Shown: positions 42,292 through 50,729 of the stretch, in pieces
How the letters are laid out: each line of letters begins with the position of its first letter
Position numbering within the stretch: the first letter of the stretch is position 1
Translations under genes and position numbers: made by a program
NCBI RefSeq assembly: GCF_011392125.1
Contig: NZ_JAAJBU010000003.1
Coordinates: 186,001-250,000, forward strand
Length of the DNA stretch: 64,000 nt
Origin: Flavobacterium lotistagni
GTDB lineage: Bacteria > Bacteroidota > Bacteroidia > Flavobacteriales > Flavobacteriaceae
Direction: 5' to 3'
The notes under the pieces: model-generated
Seen by the model: only the letters and a program-made list of their open reading frames with translations
Told to the model about the DNA's origin: nothing
Database searches by the model: none

Positions 42292-45200
42292 TTTTTCAAG
42301 TCTTGTAGCTAAATCTTGCAATTGTTTTTGTTGTTGTTCGATGATTTGTTGCTGTTCTTGTACAGCTTTGACCAGCGGAACTACAAATTCACCGTAGCGC
42401 AATCCGTAGTAATCGTTTTCGTTTTTGGGTTTGTCCACTCCGGAGAATTCATAGCCGATAGATTGGGCAGCGGCTTCGACATCCTGAGCCAAAAACCCTG
42501 AATATACCGAACTTGGAAGCTGGCTTACATAGGCAACCTTTTCATCATCAGATTGGTCTTTGTGCGTGAAATCATAAACTTTTCGGGCATTGACATGATA
42601 GGTTACTGGTTTGAGTTTGCTTATGAAACTCAGTCCGGGAACATTTTCTTGAATATCTTCTTTAAAACGTTTGTCTGACAAAGTCGTCCAACCTACTTGA
42701 CCGCCGATGCTGGCAATTCCGGTATCACCCACACGCACTTGGTTATTAGCGGTAACAGTTACTCCATCGCCCAAAGCCATTGAATTGCTAAAATTCCCGG
42801 TAATGTAAGTGGAGCTGCCCACCGCGGTATTAAAACTGTTGTTGGTCAAACCTGACAGAGCCAGTGAACCAATAGCCACATTTCGGGTTCCACCGGTTTG
42901 TTGGTAGGCTGTTCGATATCCAAGCGCGGTATTGTTATTCGCCGTTGACACCCTTAAAGCATCAACGCCAATGGCCGTGTTTTGATTTCCTGTAGAATTG
43001 CTGGCAAGAGCGTAATAGCCAAGGGCAGCGTTGTTGTTACCGGTGCTATTTTGCGACATTGCATTAGAGCCCACAGCAGTATTGGGTGTACCTGAGGAAT
43101 TGCCAAATAAGGCATTGTTTCCAACAGCCACATTATCTGAAGCCGTGTTGGTATACAAAGTATTAGTTCCGACAGCAGTATTGTTGTTTCCACTGTTATT
43201 TGAATACATTGAAGAACTACCGATGGCAACATTACTACTCCCTGAACTATTGTAATACATTGTGGCAATTCCTTGTGCTACATTGAAATTTCCCGAAAGA
43301 TTGGAATATAAAGAAAAGGCACCTACTGCTGAATTATTGGAACCCGCATTGTTGTTGCGCAATGCAGCAGAACCAAATGCTGAATTAGAATTACTGGTTA
43401 TGTTTGACAAAAGAGCGCTGTGCCCAAAGGCGCAATTGTTATCGCCTGTTGTATTGGCCGATAAAGCACTCTTGCCAAAAGCACTGTTGTTTAATGTTGT
43501 AGCAGATAAACCTAAAGCCGATAAACCAAAACTAGTTGCGTTTATACCTATTTTCCCAGAAACCGTGGCATTTCTCTTAAAAACCAAATCGGCATTGTCA
43601 GAAGTTCCGATGAAATGAGTATCCGGATTCGTCCCCGAATTTCCGTTCAACAGCCAACCTACATTTCCCATTACAGATGAAGGATTTTGCCAAGTAACAT
43701 TCCCAGAGGCATCGGTTTGCATGATTTGTCCGTTGGTTCCGCGTTGCAGTGGCATGATGTAATTGTTTGTTCCGAAAAAACCATCATTCGGGCCAATGGA
43801 GACTCGTCCTAAGAAGTAACCGCTGTAGCTATTGCTATCATCCGGAACCATCGAATAAATACCATAATTTGTTCCTGTTCCACCAGCGCTGGATATTTCA
43901 GCCGCATATCCAAATCGATCTTCTGTAGAAGCGGCATTACTATTATTCAATTGCGCATAGCTGCCGTAATACCTAGTTAAACCGCTTCCGTTGATTTGGG
44001 CATAATTTCCAAAAACGTATTGGGTATTATCCGTTGTTGAATCATCTATTAACGTATAAATGCCATGAGCACCATTGGGGGCAATAATATAATTTGAAAC
44101 ACCTATAGCATGTGCCGTTCCAGAAGATAAAAGGTCATTTTCAACCCCAACCATGTTGCCTCCATCTCCATTAAAACGATTCAGCAATCCGTAGTGCGCT
44201 GTGTTTCTACCAAAGGATTCAAAATAATTATATTGCCCGTAGTCATCATTCGATGTGCTCTGAAAAAAGTTGTAACTGCCATATTTGTATGAATTAACCC
44301 CTGATCTAAAATAATTGTATGATCCATATGTAAGGGCTAGGTTCCCGCTGCCTTCAAAGGTACTTTTGATGCCGTAGTGCGATGAATTATCACTACTTAA
44401 AAATTGATTTTCAACCCCAACTTGTTCGCCGGCTGAGTAGGCACTAAAGATATTTCGGCAGCCAAACTTAGGCGATAATCCTGCGTTGTCAAATTGATTT
44501 TTCAAACCGGTAATTTCATAGGTCGATACATTACCGCCGGCTGATCCGTCAAACTGATTGGATACACCCAAAGTTTTACCGTTATTACTGTCTTCAAAAT
44601 AGTTCTTCACTCCGGCCACATCACTTGTGTTGAGCGGATTTAAACTAAAAAGCTGGTTGTCAATTCCGGTGCGTTCTCCGGTTCCTGGCGCGTTGACAAT
44701 GTTCTCGATTCCAACGGCCGATTGAGTTTGCGAAGTACTGGTTTCAAGGCCGGTCATTAAAGCAGTTTTAGGACCCGTACCATCCAAAGAAACTGAACTG
44801 TAAATTCCGTATTTTGGGTTTGTACCTGTGGCATTGTTTTCAATGGTGGCTCCGTAGGTAATACCACCTGCGGAAGTATTGTTGTTGTTGACCTTTAATC
44901 CGTTGAAAAGTCCGGCTCCGTTTCCGGTGACTACGTCTAATTTAGAAGCGGTTCCAGCTCCCGGTCCAATGGTCACTTTATCGGTATTGTAGTTGGATTT
45001 CATCACACCGGTTCCAGCTCCTGACCAATCATCGTCGGTTCCGCCCAAAGCCAACCAAGTTGTTGTAGGATTGTTCCAATAATAAAACCCCGGAGATTTA
45101 CCCGCTGAAGTCGTCGTTAAATACACCATCATGCCTTGTTGTGCAGCGGTTGGATTGGTGGCCGGGAAAGCATCAATTTTGGGAATAATCACACCATCGG

Positions 45201-45336
45201 TATTGGCCGGTGTGGCCTGATTGCTCGATTTGATTTCGAGTTGGGCATTGGGCGTGGTGGTGTTGATACCAACCTGCCCAGACATAGCTTGCGCAATAAA
45301 ACAAACTATGAATAAAAGTTGCAGCCTTGTTTTCAT
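42268..45336 (-). CDS. Fibre 2: exported mixed-shaft fibre with S74 chaperone domain
   Basis: Encodes 1022 residues. Signal peptide ends near MSGQ. The shared N-terminal module follows. Residues about 165-510 carry a different shaft of roughly 20-residue units of the type G..NxF.S......YGSYN. Residues about 606-854 return to the 17-residue YadA-like repeat (about 13 units). The C-terminal S74 chaperone shows SDKRFK (Ser887, Lys892) and GFLAQDVEAAAQSIGYEF, ending in a Gln-rich coiled coil. A trimeric, self-processed surface fibre is expected. The gene is divergent from LytTR regulator 2. Confidence 0.85.
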   Translation of the reverse strand: MKTRLQLLFIVCFIAQAMSGQVGINTTTPNAQLEIKSSNQATPANTDGVIIPKIDAFPATNPTAAQQGMMVYLTTTSAGKSPGFYYWNNPTTTWLALGGTDDDWSGAGTGVMKSNYNTDKVTIGPGAGTASKLDVVTGNGAGLFNGLKVNNNNTSAGGITYGATIENNATGTNPKYGIYSSVSLDGTGPKTALMTGLETSTSQTQSAVGIENIVNAPGTGERTGIDNQLFSLNPLNTSDVAGVKNYFEDSNNGKTLGVSNQFDGSAGGNVSTYEITGLKNQFDNAGLSPKFGCRNIFSAYSAGEQVGVENQFLSSDNSSHYGIKSTFEGSGNLALTYGSYNYFRSGVNSYKYGSYNFFQSTSNDDYGQYNYFESFGRNTAHYGLLNRFNGDGGNMVGVENDLLSSGTAHAIGVSNYIIAPNGAHGIYTLIDDSTTDNTQYVFGNYAQINGSGLTRYYGSYAQLNNSNAASTEDRFGYAAEISSAGGTGTNYGIYSMVPDDSNSYSGYFLGRVSIGPNDGFFGTNNYIMPLQRGTNGQIMQTDASGNVTWQNPSSVMGNVGWLLNGNSGTNPDTHFIGTSDNADLVFKRNATVSGKIGINATSFGLSALGLSATTLNNSAFGKSALSANTTGDNNCAFGHSALLSNITSNSNSAFGSAALRNNNAGSNNSAVGAFSLYSNLSGNFNVAQGIATMYYNSSGSSNVAIGSSSMYSNNSGNNNTAVGTNTLYTNTASDNVAVGNNALFGNSSGTPNTAVGSNAMSQNSTGNNNAALGYYALASNSTGNQNTAIGVDALRVSTANNNTALGYRTAYQQTGGTRNVAIGSLALSGLTNNSFNTAVGSSTYITGNFSNSMALGDGVTVTANNQVRVGDTGIASIGGQVGWTTLSDKRFKEDIQENVPGLSFISKLKPVTYHVNARKVYDFTHKDQSDDEKVAYVSQLPSSVYSGFLAQDVEAAAQSIGYEFSGVDKPKNENDYYGLRYGEFVVPLVKAVQEQQQIIEQQQKQLQDLATRLEKLEQFIKR
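42776..43520 (-). repeat. 51-bp coding tandem repeats in fibre 2
   Basis: About 13 units of 16-17 residues with the same N-T/S-T/S-G..N.A.G..A/S-L pattern as fibre 1, but only a third of its number. Confidence 0.8.
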
Positions 45337-45352
45337 AATTTAATATTTCAGG

Positions 45353-45360
45353 CAAAGTTG
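45353..45360 (-). promoter_or_regulatory. Fibre 2 promoter, -7 box CAACTTTG
   Basis: A TTTG-ending -7-like box, 16 bp before the fibre 2 start and 28 bp from the nearest operator repeat. Confidence 0.5.
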
Positions 45361-45388
45361 CTGTCTTGATTTGGGCTTAAAAACAGCC

Positions 45389-45424
45389 AATAGACCAACG
45401 TCGTTTTAAATAGACGAGTGTAGA
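45389..45424. promoter_or_regulatory. LytTR-type operator of cassette 2
   Basis: AATAGACCAACGTCGT (45389-45404) and AATAGACGAGTGTAGA (45409-45424), period 20 bp. The first repeat shares its first 12 bases with cassette 1; the second shares AATAGAC and then drifts. Confidence 0.7.
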
Positions 45425-45456
45425 TTGGAAGCTTTTTTCTGGTATGTATTTTTTTG

Positions 45457-45464
45457 TATTTTTG
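45457..45464 (+). promoter_or_regulatory. LytTR regulator 2 promoter, -7 box TATTTTTG
   Basis: Exact TAnnTTTG, 16 bp before the ATG at 45481. Confidence 0.6.
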
Positions 45465-45480
45465 AACAAATGACTTGCGA

Positions 45481-46182
45481 ATGAGCTTACATCCGTGCTT
45501 GATTATTGACGACGATGAAATAGACCGACTCACGGTTTTGGCACACGCCAAGAAACATGATTGTTTGAAAATAAACGGTGTTTACAGCTCGGCCGAAGAG
45601 GCATTAAAACGCGGAGTTCCGCCCGATACAGACATTTTGTTTTTGGATATTGACATGCCCGGCCTGAGCGGATTAGAATTCAGAAAAATCATGCAACAAG
45701 TTCCGGTTTGTATTTTTATCACGGCACACTCGGAACATGCCGCTGAGTGCTTTGGTCTAGAAACTTTAGATTTTATTATCAAACCAGTCAAGAAAGATCG
45801 CTTTGCACAAACCATTGCCCGCATAGAACAGTATTTTGACCTTCGCCAAAAAGCGGCTTTATTTGAAAAAAGTGTCGGCACTGATTCGGTAATCATCAAA
45901 GAAGGACACAAGGAAACGCGCATCAAGATTCAAGAGATTCTGTATCTGGAGGCGCTTAAAGATTACACGCTCATTATCACACCTCAAAAAAAACATTGCG
46001 TGCTCTCGAGCTTGGGCAATTTACTCAAAGAATCCTATTTTCAATCTTTTGTGCGTGTCCATCGAAGTTACGCCGTGCAGAAAAACCATGTTCAATATAC
46101 CGCGCCGCTTGAAGTAGGTCTCTCTGGGGGCATCAAAATTCCGATTGGTCGCAGTTATAAAGATTTATTAGATTTCTCATGA
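45481..46182 (+). CDS. Cassette 2 LytTR response regulator
   Basis: Encodes 233 residues from the ATG at 45481; an in-frame TTG two codons earlier is less likely. The receiver has CLIIDDDEID and the phosphoacceptor in ILFLDIDMPGLSG. The LytTR domain has IIKEGHKETRIKI, ILYLEALKDYTLII and FVRVHRSYAVQK. It overlaps the kinase gene by ATGA. It should bind the repeat between itself and fibre 2. Of the four regulators it looks the most diverged in the DNA-binding part (TAPLEVGLSGGIKIPIG). Confidence 0.9.
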   Translation: MSLHPCLIIDDDEIDRLTVLAHAKKHDCLKINGVYSSAEEALKRGVPPDTDILFLDIDMPGLSGLEFRKIMQQVPVCIFITAHSEHAAECFGLETLDFIIKPVKKDRFAQTIARIEQYFDLRQKAALFEKSVGTDSVIIKEGHKETRIKIQEILYLEALKDYTLIITPQKKHCVLSSLGNLLKESYFQSFVRVHRSYAVQKNHVQYTAPLEVGLSGGIKIPIGRSYKDLLDFS

Positions 46183-48170
46183 AAAAAATCGTTTTGTTTT
46201 TATTAGCCTTTCAGGGTTTGATGGCACAACCTCCGGCCATCAAGAAAAAGATGGATTCTCTACAGATCGCCCTGAACCAAAATCCACCTGCAGCAGCAAA
46301 GTCAAAAATCTATACTGAACTGGCTAAAATATACCGAAACATCAACCCAAACCAAGGTTTAGATTTCGGACATAAAGCCATGGAAATTGCTCAAAAACTC
46401 AGCAACCCTGATTTGATTGCCACAGCGCATATGGCCCAAGGCGTGAATTTGAATAACCTCGGGCAAATTGATTCGGCCAAAGCACATTATGACCGCGCTC
46501 TCAAATTGGCCAAAGAAACTGTCCTTAAAGCAGATGTTCACCAGTTACTTGCCAAGTATTACTTGTCTGAGGGTGATTATTCGCAGAGTTTAAAAAACAG
46601 CTTGTTGGCTTTGAAAATCTACGAATCCCAAAACAACCTCAAAGGAATTGCCGAGGCCAATTACCTCATGGGCACCGTATATAATTACATCGAAAACCCA
46701 GAGAAAGCGATTAGCCATTATCAAAAAGCATTGGCCATAGCCAAAAAAATGAATAATCCGGCCAGTATTTGCGCCAATCTCATGGGCATCGGATTTCAGT
46801 ATCAAAACAAAGGCGAGTATCTCAAAGCTTTGCCTTATTTAGAGCAATCTTTAGAGATGGCACAAAAAGCCGGTGACCCTTTTTCATTGGGCAACGCCTG
46901 TAAGTCAATCGCTGAGATTAACTTTAAATTAAATCGCCTTGAAAAGTCTATTGAGTTTCTCAACCAATCTGAAACCTATGCTTCCCAAACCGGAAATTTG
47001 CGGCTCATTTATTCGATTTATTTTTTACGCGGAAAAATCTACCTCAGTCTGTATGAAAAGGGTACGCGACTGCCCGGTGTAAATTTGCTCAATGATGCCG
47101 AAAGCAATTTTAAGAAGTGTATTGAAGGTGACCAAAACAGCGGAAACTTGGCCGTCATTGCCCAATGCTATGAATTGCTGTCTAAAGTATACAGTTACCA
47201 AAAAAAGTATAAAGAAGCTTTTGAAACCCACGAACGCTATACTTTGTACCAAGATACTTTGTATAGTGAGGAATCTAAGCAAACCATACAGTCGCTCGAA
47301 GACCAACGTACTATTGAGCTAAAAAACAAAGAAATTCAACTCAACAAAGTCAAACTTGAATCTGAAAGTAGACAAAAATACCTTTACATATCGGGTCTTG
47401 TTTTCTTGTTGCTCATCGGAGGTTTGCTTTGGTTTCAGAACCGACAAAGGCAAAAAGCCAATCAAAAATTACAATTGCTCAACCAAGATTTAGAGCAAGC
47501 CAACCGAAATAAAACACGTTTTTTTAGTATTTTGAATCACGATTTGCGCGCGCCGGTTTCGAATTTGATTCACTTTTTGCACCTTCAAAAAGAAAACCCC
47601 GATTTGCTTGATGACCAAACCAAAGTGCGTTTTGAAAAGAAAATCATTACCGGAGCTGAAGATTTGCTTGCTTCAATGGAAGATATCTTGCTGTGGAGCA
47701 AAAGCCAAATGGAGCAGTTCAAGCCCAATCTGAAGAAAACATCGATTCATCAGGTTTTTCAGGATACACAAAAAGTCTTTTCAGGATACATGAACATTGA
47801 TTTTAGCTACGAAATTCAAGAAAATCTTTTCGCAAATACAGATGAAAACTGTTTGAAAACCATCATTCGAAATCTTACTAGTAATGCCATTAATGCGTTT
47901 GCCGGAACAGAAAAACCATCCATTCGGTGGAACGCACAACAAGATGACCATCAAATCATTTTGACCATTACCGACAATGGGCCAGGCGCCGAAGAGCAAC
48001 AATTTAAAGCCTTATACGACACAGACCAAAAAGTGGGAATTAAGTCTGGTTTGGGTTTGCACTTGGTGCGCGATTTGGCTAAATCTATCGAGGCTAAAAT
48101 CGAGGTGAAAAGTCAAATCGGGCAAGGAACTACTATTCAAATCAGCTTGCCCAAGAAATCTTCTTTGTAA
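46179..48170 (+). CDS. Cassette 2 TPR-domain sensor histidine kinase
   Basis: Encodes 663 residues. Signal peptide ends near LMAQ. TPR units fill about 60-375 (for example AKAHYDRALKLAKE, KAISHYQKALAIAKK, LKALPYLEQSLEMAQK), then a membrane helix (YISGLVFLLLIGGLLWF) and the kinase core with His454 (SILNHDLRAPVSNLIHF), IIRNLTSNAINAF, DNGPGA and SGLGLHLVRDLAKS. The final 80 bp are almost identical to kinase 3, continuing past the stop codon. The gene ends three bases before the convergent fibre 3 stop. Confidence 0.88.
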   Translation: MKKIVLFLLAFQGLMAQPPAIKKKMDSLQIALNQNPPAAAKSKIYTELAKIYRNINPNQGLDFGHKAMEIAQKLSNPDLIATAHMAQGVNLNNLGQIDSAKAHYDRALKLAKETVLKADVHQLLAKYYLSEGDYSQSLKNSLLALKIYESQNNLKGIAEANYLMGTVYNYIENPEKAISHYQKALAIAKKMNNPASICANLMGIGFQYQNKGEYLKALPYLEQSLEMAQKAGDPFSLGNACKSIAEINFKLNRLEKSIEFLNQSETYASQTGNLRLIYSIYFLRGKIYLSLYEKGTRLPGVNLLNDAESNFKKCIEGDQNSGNLAVIAQCYELLSKVYSYQKKYKEAFETHERYTLYQDTLYSEESKQTIQSLEDQRTIELKNKEIQLNKVKLESESRQKYLYISGLVFLLLIGGLLWFQNRQRQKANQKLQLLNQDLEQANRNKTRFFSILNHDLRAPVSNLIHFLHLQKENPDLLDDQTKVRFEKKIITGAEDLLASMEDILLWSKSQMEQFKPNLKKTSIHQVFQDTQKVFSGYMNIDFSYEIQENLFANTDENCLKTIIRNLTSNAINAFAGTEKPSIRWNAQQDDHQIILTITDNGPGAEEQQFKALYDTDQKVGIKSGLGLHLVRDLAKSIEAKIEVKSQIGQGTTIQISLPKKSSL

Positions 48171-48173
48171 AGC

Positions 48174-49880
48174 TTATTCTTCATAAGTTACCAAAACACG
48201 AATGGGTTTTGAGAGAATACTGCTTGAATTACTTGACTTGGTCCAGATAACAACACTGGTGGTTGTAATGTAATAGTCGTATTCGTAACCAATGGAACCA
48301 TTATAGGAAGGCGGCACAAAATTTCCGGCGGTGTATTCAACCATCACGTTGACCGATAAAATTTTATTGCTGCTCACACCATGTGCGATAAATGTTGAAT
48401 TTCCTTGTGTAGCTCCGGTGGTTCCGGTAAGCTTAATCATCTTGACGGCGGGTGCATTTGATCCCAATTTGGTAAAACCATTGACTTCGAGTTCGGCAGT
48501 GGGTGTGCTGGTGCCGATACCGACTTCTCCGGTGCCTTTGATGCGCATTTTTTCGGTAAAGGCAGCACTGTTTCCCGAGCCAAACACAATATCTTCAGCA
48601 GTCGTTGGCGTGTGAATTTGAAAAAGATTGCTTTGAATTCCTATTCCGTAATGATTGCCCGAATTTCCGTACAACGCAATTTTATCACCGTATTGGTCTG
48701 AAAAATGAAGTGGGAAATTCGGATTGGTTCCAATTCCTACATTGCCGTTGCCTTTGATGCGCATTCGTTCGTTAAAAGCATTGCTCTCGCCAAATCCGAA
48801 CGCAATATCGTCTGCATTGGTAGCGGAATGAATTTGTAATAAACCACCTTGAACACCCAATCCGTAGTGATTGCCCAATCCGCCCCACAAGGATATTTTG
48901 TCACCCGTTGTTGAAGAAAAATGCAAAGGATAGGTAGGCATGAAAGGTCCTAAAGCCATATTTCCAGTTGCAGACAAAACCATTCGCAAGGTATTTCCGC
49001 TGGTACGGAATTGCATGCAGTCAGTATAACCGGGTGTATTGTATAAAATTCCTCCATTGGTAGCCGTGGAATTGGCTCCGAAAAGAATTCCAGATTCAGT
49101 ACCTGAAAGAATGTTTAAATAACTAGAGCCTGAGTTTTCAAGGGTTGCCAAAGCATTGATGTTAGGGATCATGGTTGAGTTGCCGTTTCTGATATGCAAT
49201 TTTGACTGCGGATTTGAAGTGCCTATGCCCACATCGCCCCAACCAGTAAAACGAACATTTTCAGTAAATGACAAACTATTTCCGTAGCCAAAACCAATGC
49301 TGCTTCCAGGATTGGAACTGAATATTTGCAACAAACTGTTGTCAATCCCAAAACCATAACTTTTAGACGGCCCCGTATTATACAAACAAATTTTATCGCC
49401 AACGATTGATTTAAATTCCATCGGGTAGGTTGGATTGACACCTCCGACTCCAATTTTACCGGTATTGTCAATTTTCAATCTCTCAGTATCATTGGTTTTG
49501 ATGATGAGCGATTGATTGTCTTTGGTGCCCAAAAAATTTGATACAGGATTGGTTGCGCTGTTTCCGTTGAGCGACCATTGATGCGTTCCGCCAATACTGA
49601 TCCAATTGCTTGCGGTTTGGCTCCAATAGTAAAACCCGGGTAAATTAAGCCCGGAAGTTGTTGTGAGATACACCATCATACCGTCTTGACTTGAAGTCGG
49701 ATTCACCGCCGGAAATGCATCTATCTTAGGAATCAATATTCCGTCATGAGCTGTAGGCGCTGATTGATTGCTCGAACGAATATCCAGTTGAGCATCGGGC
49801 GCAGTAGTACCAATTCCCACTTGGGAAAAACTTATTTGTTCGAAAAAAAGCAACATGAAAAGCAACAATAAACGAATCAT
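48174..49880 (-). CDS. Fibre 3: exported repeat fibre without S74 domain
   Basis: Encodes 568 residues from the ATG at 49880. A longer TTG-started frame begins inside the -7 box and is rejected. The signal peptide (LLLLFMLLFF) leads into the shared N-terminal module (QVGIGTTAPDAQLDI, DGMMVYLTT, GFYYW). The shaft has repeats of about 65 residues: YPLHFSSTTGDKISLWG, NHYGLGVQ, LLQIHSATNADDIAFGFG, ERMRIKGNGNVGIGT. The C-terminal 95 residues form a domain of another type (FTKLG..APAVKMIKL, IGYEYDYYITTTSVVIWTK, IRVLVTYEE) shared with fibre 4. There is no S74 Ser-Lys motif. It is divergent from LytTR regulator 3. Confidence 0.82.
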   Translation of the reverse strand: MIRLLLLFMLLFFEQISFSQVGIGTTAPDAQLDIRSSNQSAPTAHDGILIPKIDAFPAVNPTSSQDGMMVYLTTTSGLNLPGFYYWSQTASNWISIGGTHQWSLNGNSATNPVSNFLGTKDNQSLIIKTNDTERLKIDNTGKIGVGGVNPTYPMEFKSIVGDKICLYNTGPSKSYGFGIDNSLLQIFSSNPGSSIGFGYGNSLSFTENVRFTGWGDVGIGTSNPQSKLHIRNGNSTMIPNINALATLENSGSSYLNILSGTESGILFGANSTATNGGILYNTPGYTDCMQFRTSGNTLRMVLSATGNMALGPFMPTYPLHFSSTTGDKISLWGGLGNHYGLGVQGGLLQIHSATNADDIAFGFGESNAFNERMRIKGNGNVGIGTNPNFPLHFSDQYGDKIALYGNSGNHYGIGIQSNLFQIHTPTTAEDIVFGSGNSAAFTEKMRIKGTGEVGIGTSTPTAELEVNGFTKLGSNAPAVKMIKLTGTTGATQGNSTFIAHGVSSNKILSVNVMVEYTAGNFVPPSYNGSIGYEYDYYITTTSVVIWTKSSNSSSILSKPIRVLVTYEE

Positions 49881-49907
49881 ACTTCTAAAAGATTTATCAA
49901 GACTCTT

Positions 49908-49915
49908 CAAATTTA
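49908..49915 (-). promoter_or_regulatory. Fibre 3 promoter, -7 box TAAATTTG
   Basis: Exact TAnnTTTG on the minus strand, 27 bp before the ATG at 49880 and 28 bp from the operator. It is the best -7 match among the four fibre promoters. Confidence 0.58.
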
Positions 49916-49943
49916 GAATGAGCGGCGCAGATGTAAACTAATC

Positions 49944-49980
49944 CATACACCAACAACCTTTTAAAAGGATATATAACATC
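49944..49980. promoter_or_regulatory. LytTR-type operator of cassette 3 (second repeat degenerate)
   Basis: The proximal repeat CATACACCAACAACC (49944-49958) aligns with the cassette 1 site and reads TGTTGGT on the fibre strand. The distal repeat is weak: ATATATAACATC near 49969-49980, shifted a few bases from the 20-bp register. Confidence 0.55.
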
Positions 49981-49999
49981 TTTTGAGCTCAAAAAAAAC

Positions 50000-50007
50000 T
50001 AAATTTG
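50000..50007 (+). promoter_or_regulatory. LytTR regulator 3 promoter, -7 box TAAATTTG
   Basis: Exact TAnnTTTG, 17 bp before the ATG at 50025, which supports that start over the upstream TTG at 49983. Confidence 0.6.
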
Positions 50008-50024
50008 TCTCTATACACGCAGAA

Positions 50025-50729
50025 ATGGAAAAGTGGAAATGCATCATTGTCGATGATATTGAAATAGACCGACTCACGGTTTTTTCGTTTGTCAAAGAAT
50101 GTTCTTTTTTAGAAGTGGTCGGCGTATTTTCATCCTCAAAAGATGCTCTTGAAGCACTCAGTAAAGGCGGTATTGACGTGGTTTTTCTGGACATTGAAAT
50201 GCCACATTTCTCAGGAATAGATATCAGAAAAAAAGCGCTTGAAGTTCCGGTTTGTGTTTTTATTACCTCGCACGCCGAATTTGCTCTGGAAGGTTTTGAA
50301 TTAGAGGCTTTGGACTACATTGTAAAACCCTTGACTTTTGAAAGATTTACGCTCAGTTTACAACGCATCCATTCGTATTTAGAAATCACCTCAAAAGCGC
50401 ATCTTTTTGAGTCAACATTGGGCGCTGATTATATTTACATTAAAGAAGGACATGCGCAAACCAAGCTCAAATTCTCTGATATTTTGTATCTCGAAGCGCT
50501 CAAAAATTATACTTTGTTGGTCACCAATCAAAAGAAACACCGCATTTTGCGCAACCTCGGGAATCTACTTTTAGAAATTGATTTTCAATCATTTGTGCGT
50601 GTTCACAGAGGTTTTGCCATACAAAAGCACTTCATCAAAAAAATACATGCTACAGATATTGAACTCATCAACGGAGCGACCATTCCCATCGGAAGAAGTT
50701 ATAAAAGCCAGTTAAAGCAGCACTTATGA
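50025..50729 (+). CDS. Cassette 3 LytTR response regulator
   Basis: Encodes 234 residues from the ATG at 50025, the same length as regulator 1. The receiver shows CIIVDDIEID and VVFLDIEMPHFSG with the phosphoacceptor Asp. The LytTR domain has YIKEGHAQTKLKF, ILYLEALKNYTLLV and FVRVHRGFAIQK. It overlaps kinase 3 by ATGA. The partner kinase and target operator are by position the neighbouring ones. Confidence 0.9.
   Translation: MEKWKCIIVDDIEIDRLTVFSFVKECSFLEVVGVFSSSKDALEALSKGGIDVVFLDIEMPHFSGIDIRKKALEVPVCVFITSHAEFALEGFELEALDYIVKPLTFERFTLSLQRIHSYLEITSKAHLFESTLGADYIYIKEGHAQTKLKFSDILYLEALKNYTLLVTNQKKHRILRNLGNLLLEIDFQSFVRVHRGFAIQKHFIKKIHATDIELINGATIPIGRSYKSQLKQHL

Noticed and set aside
49881..49910. 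TTG start adding ten codons to fibre 3
   Set aside because: It lies within the minus-strand -7 box TAAATTTG, so it would not be transcribed; the ATG at 49880 begins a clean signal peptide.
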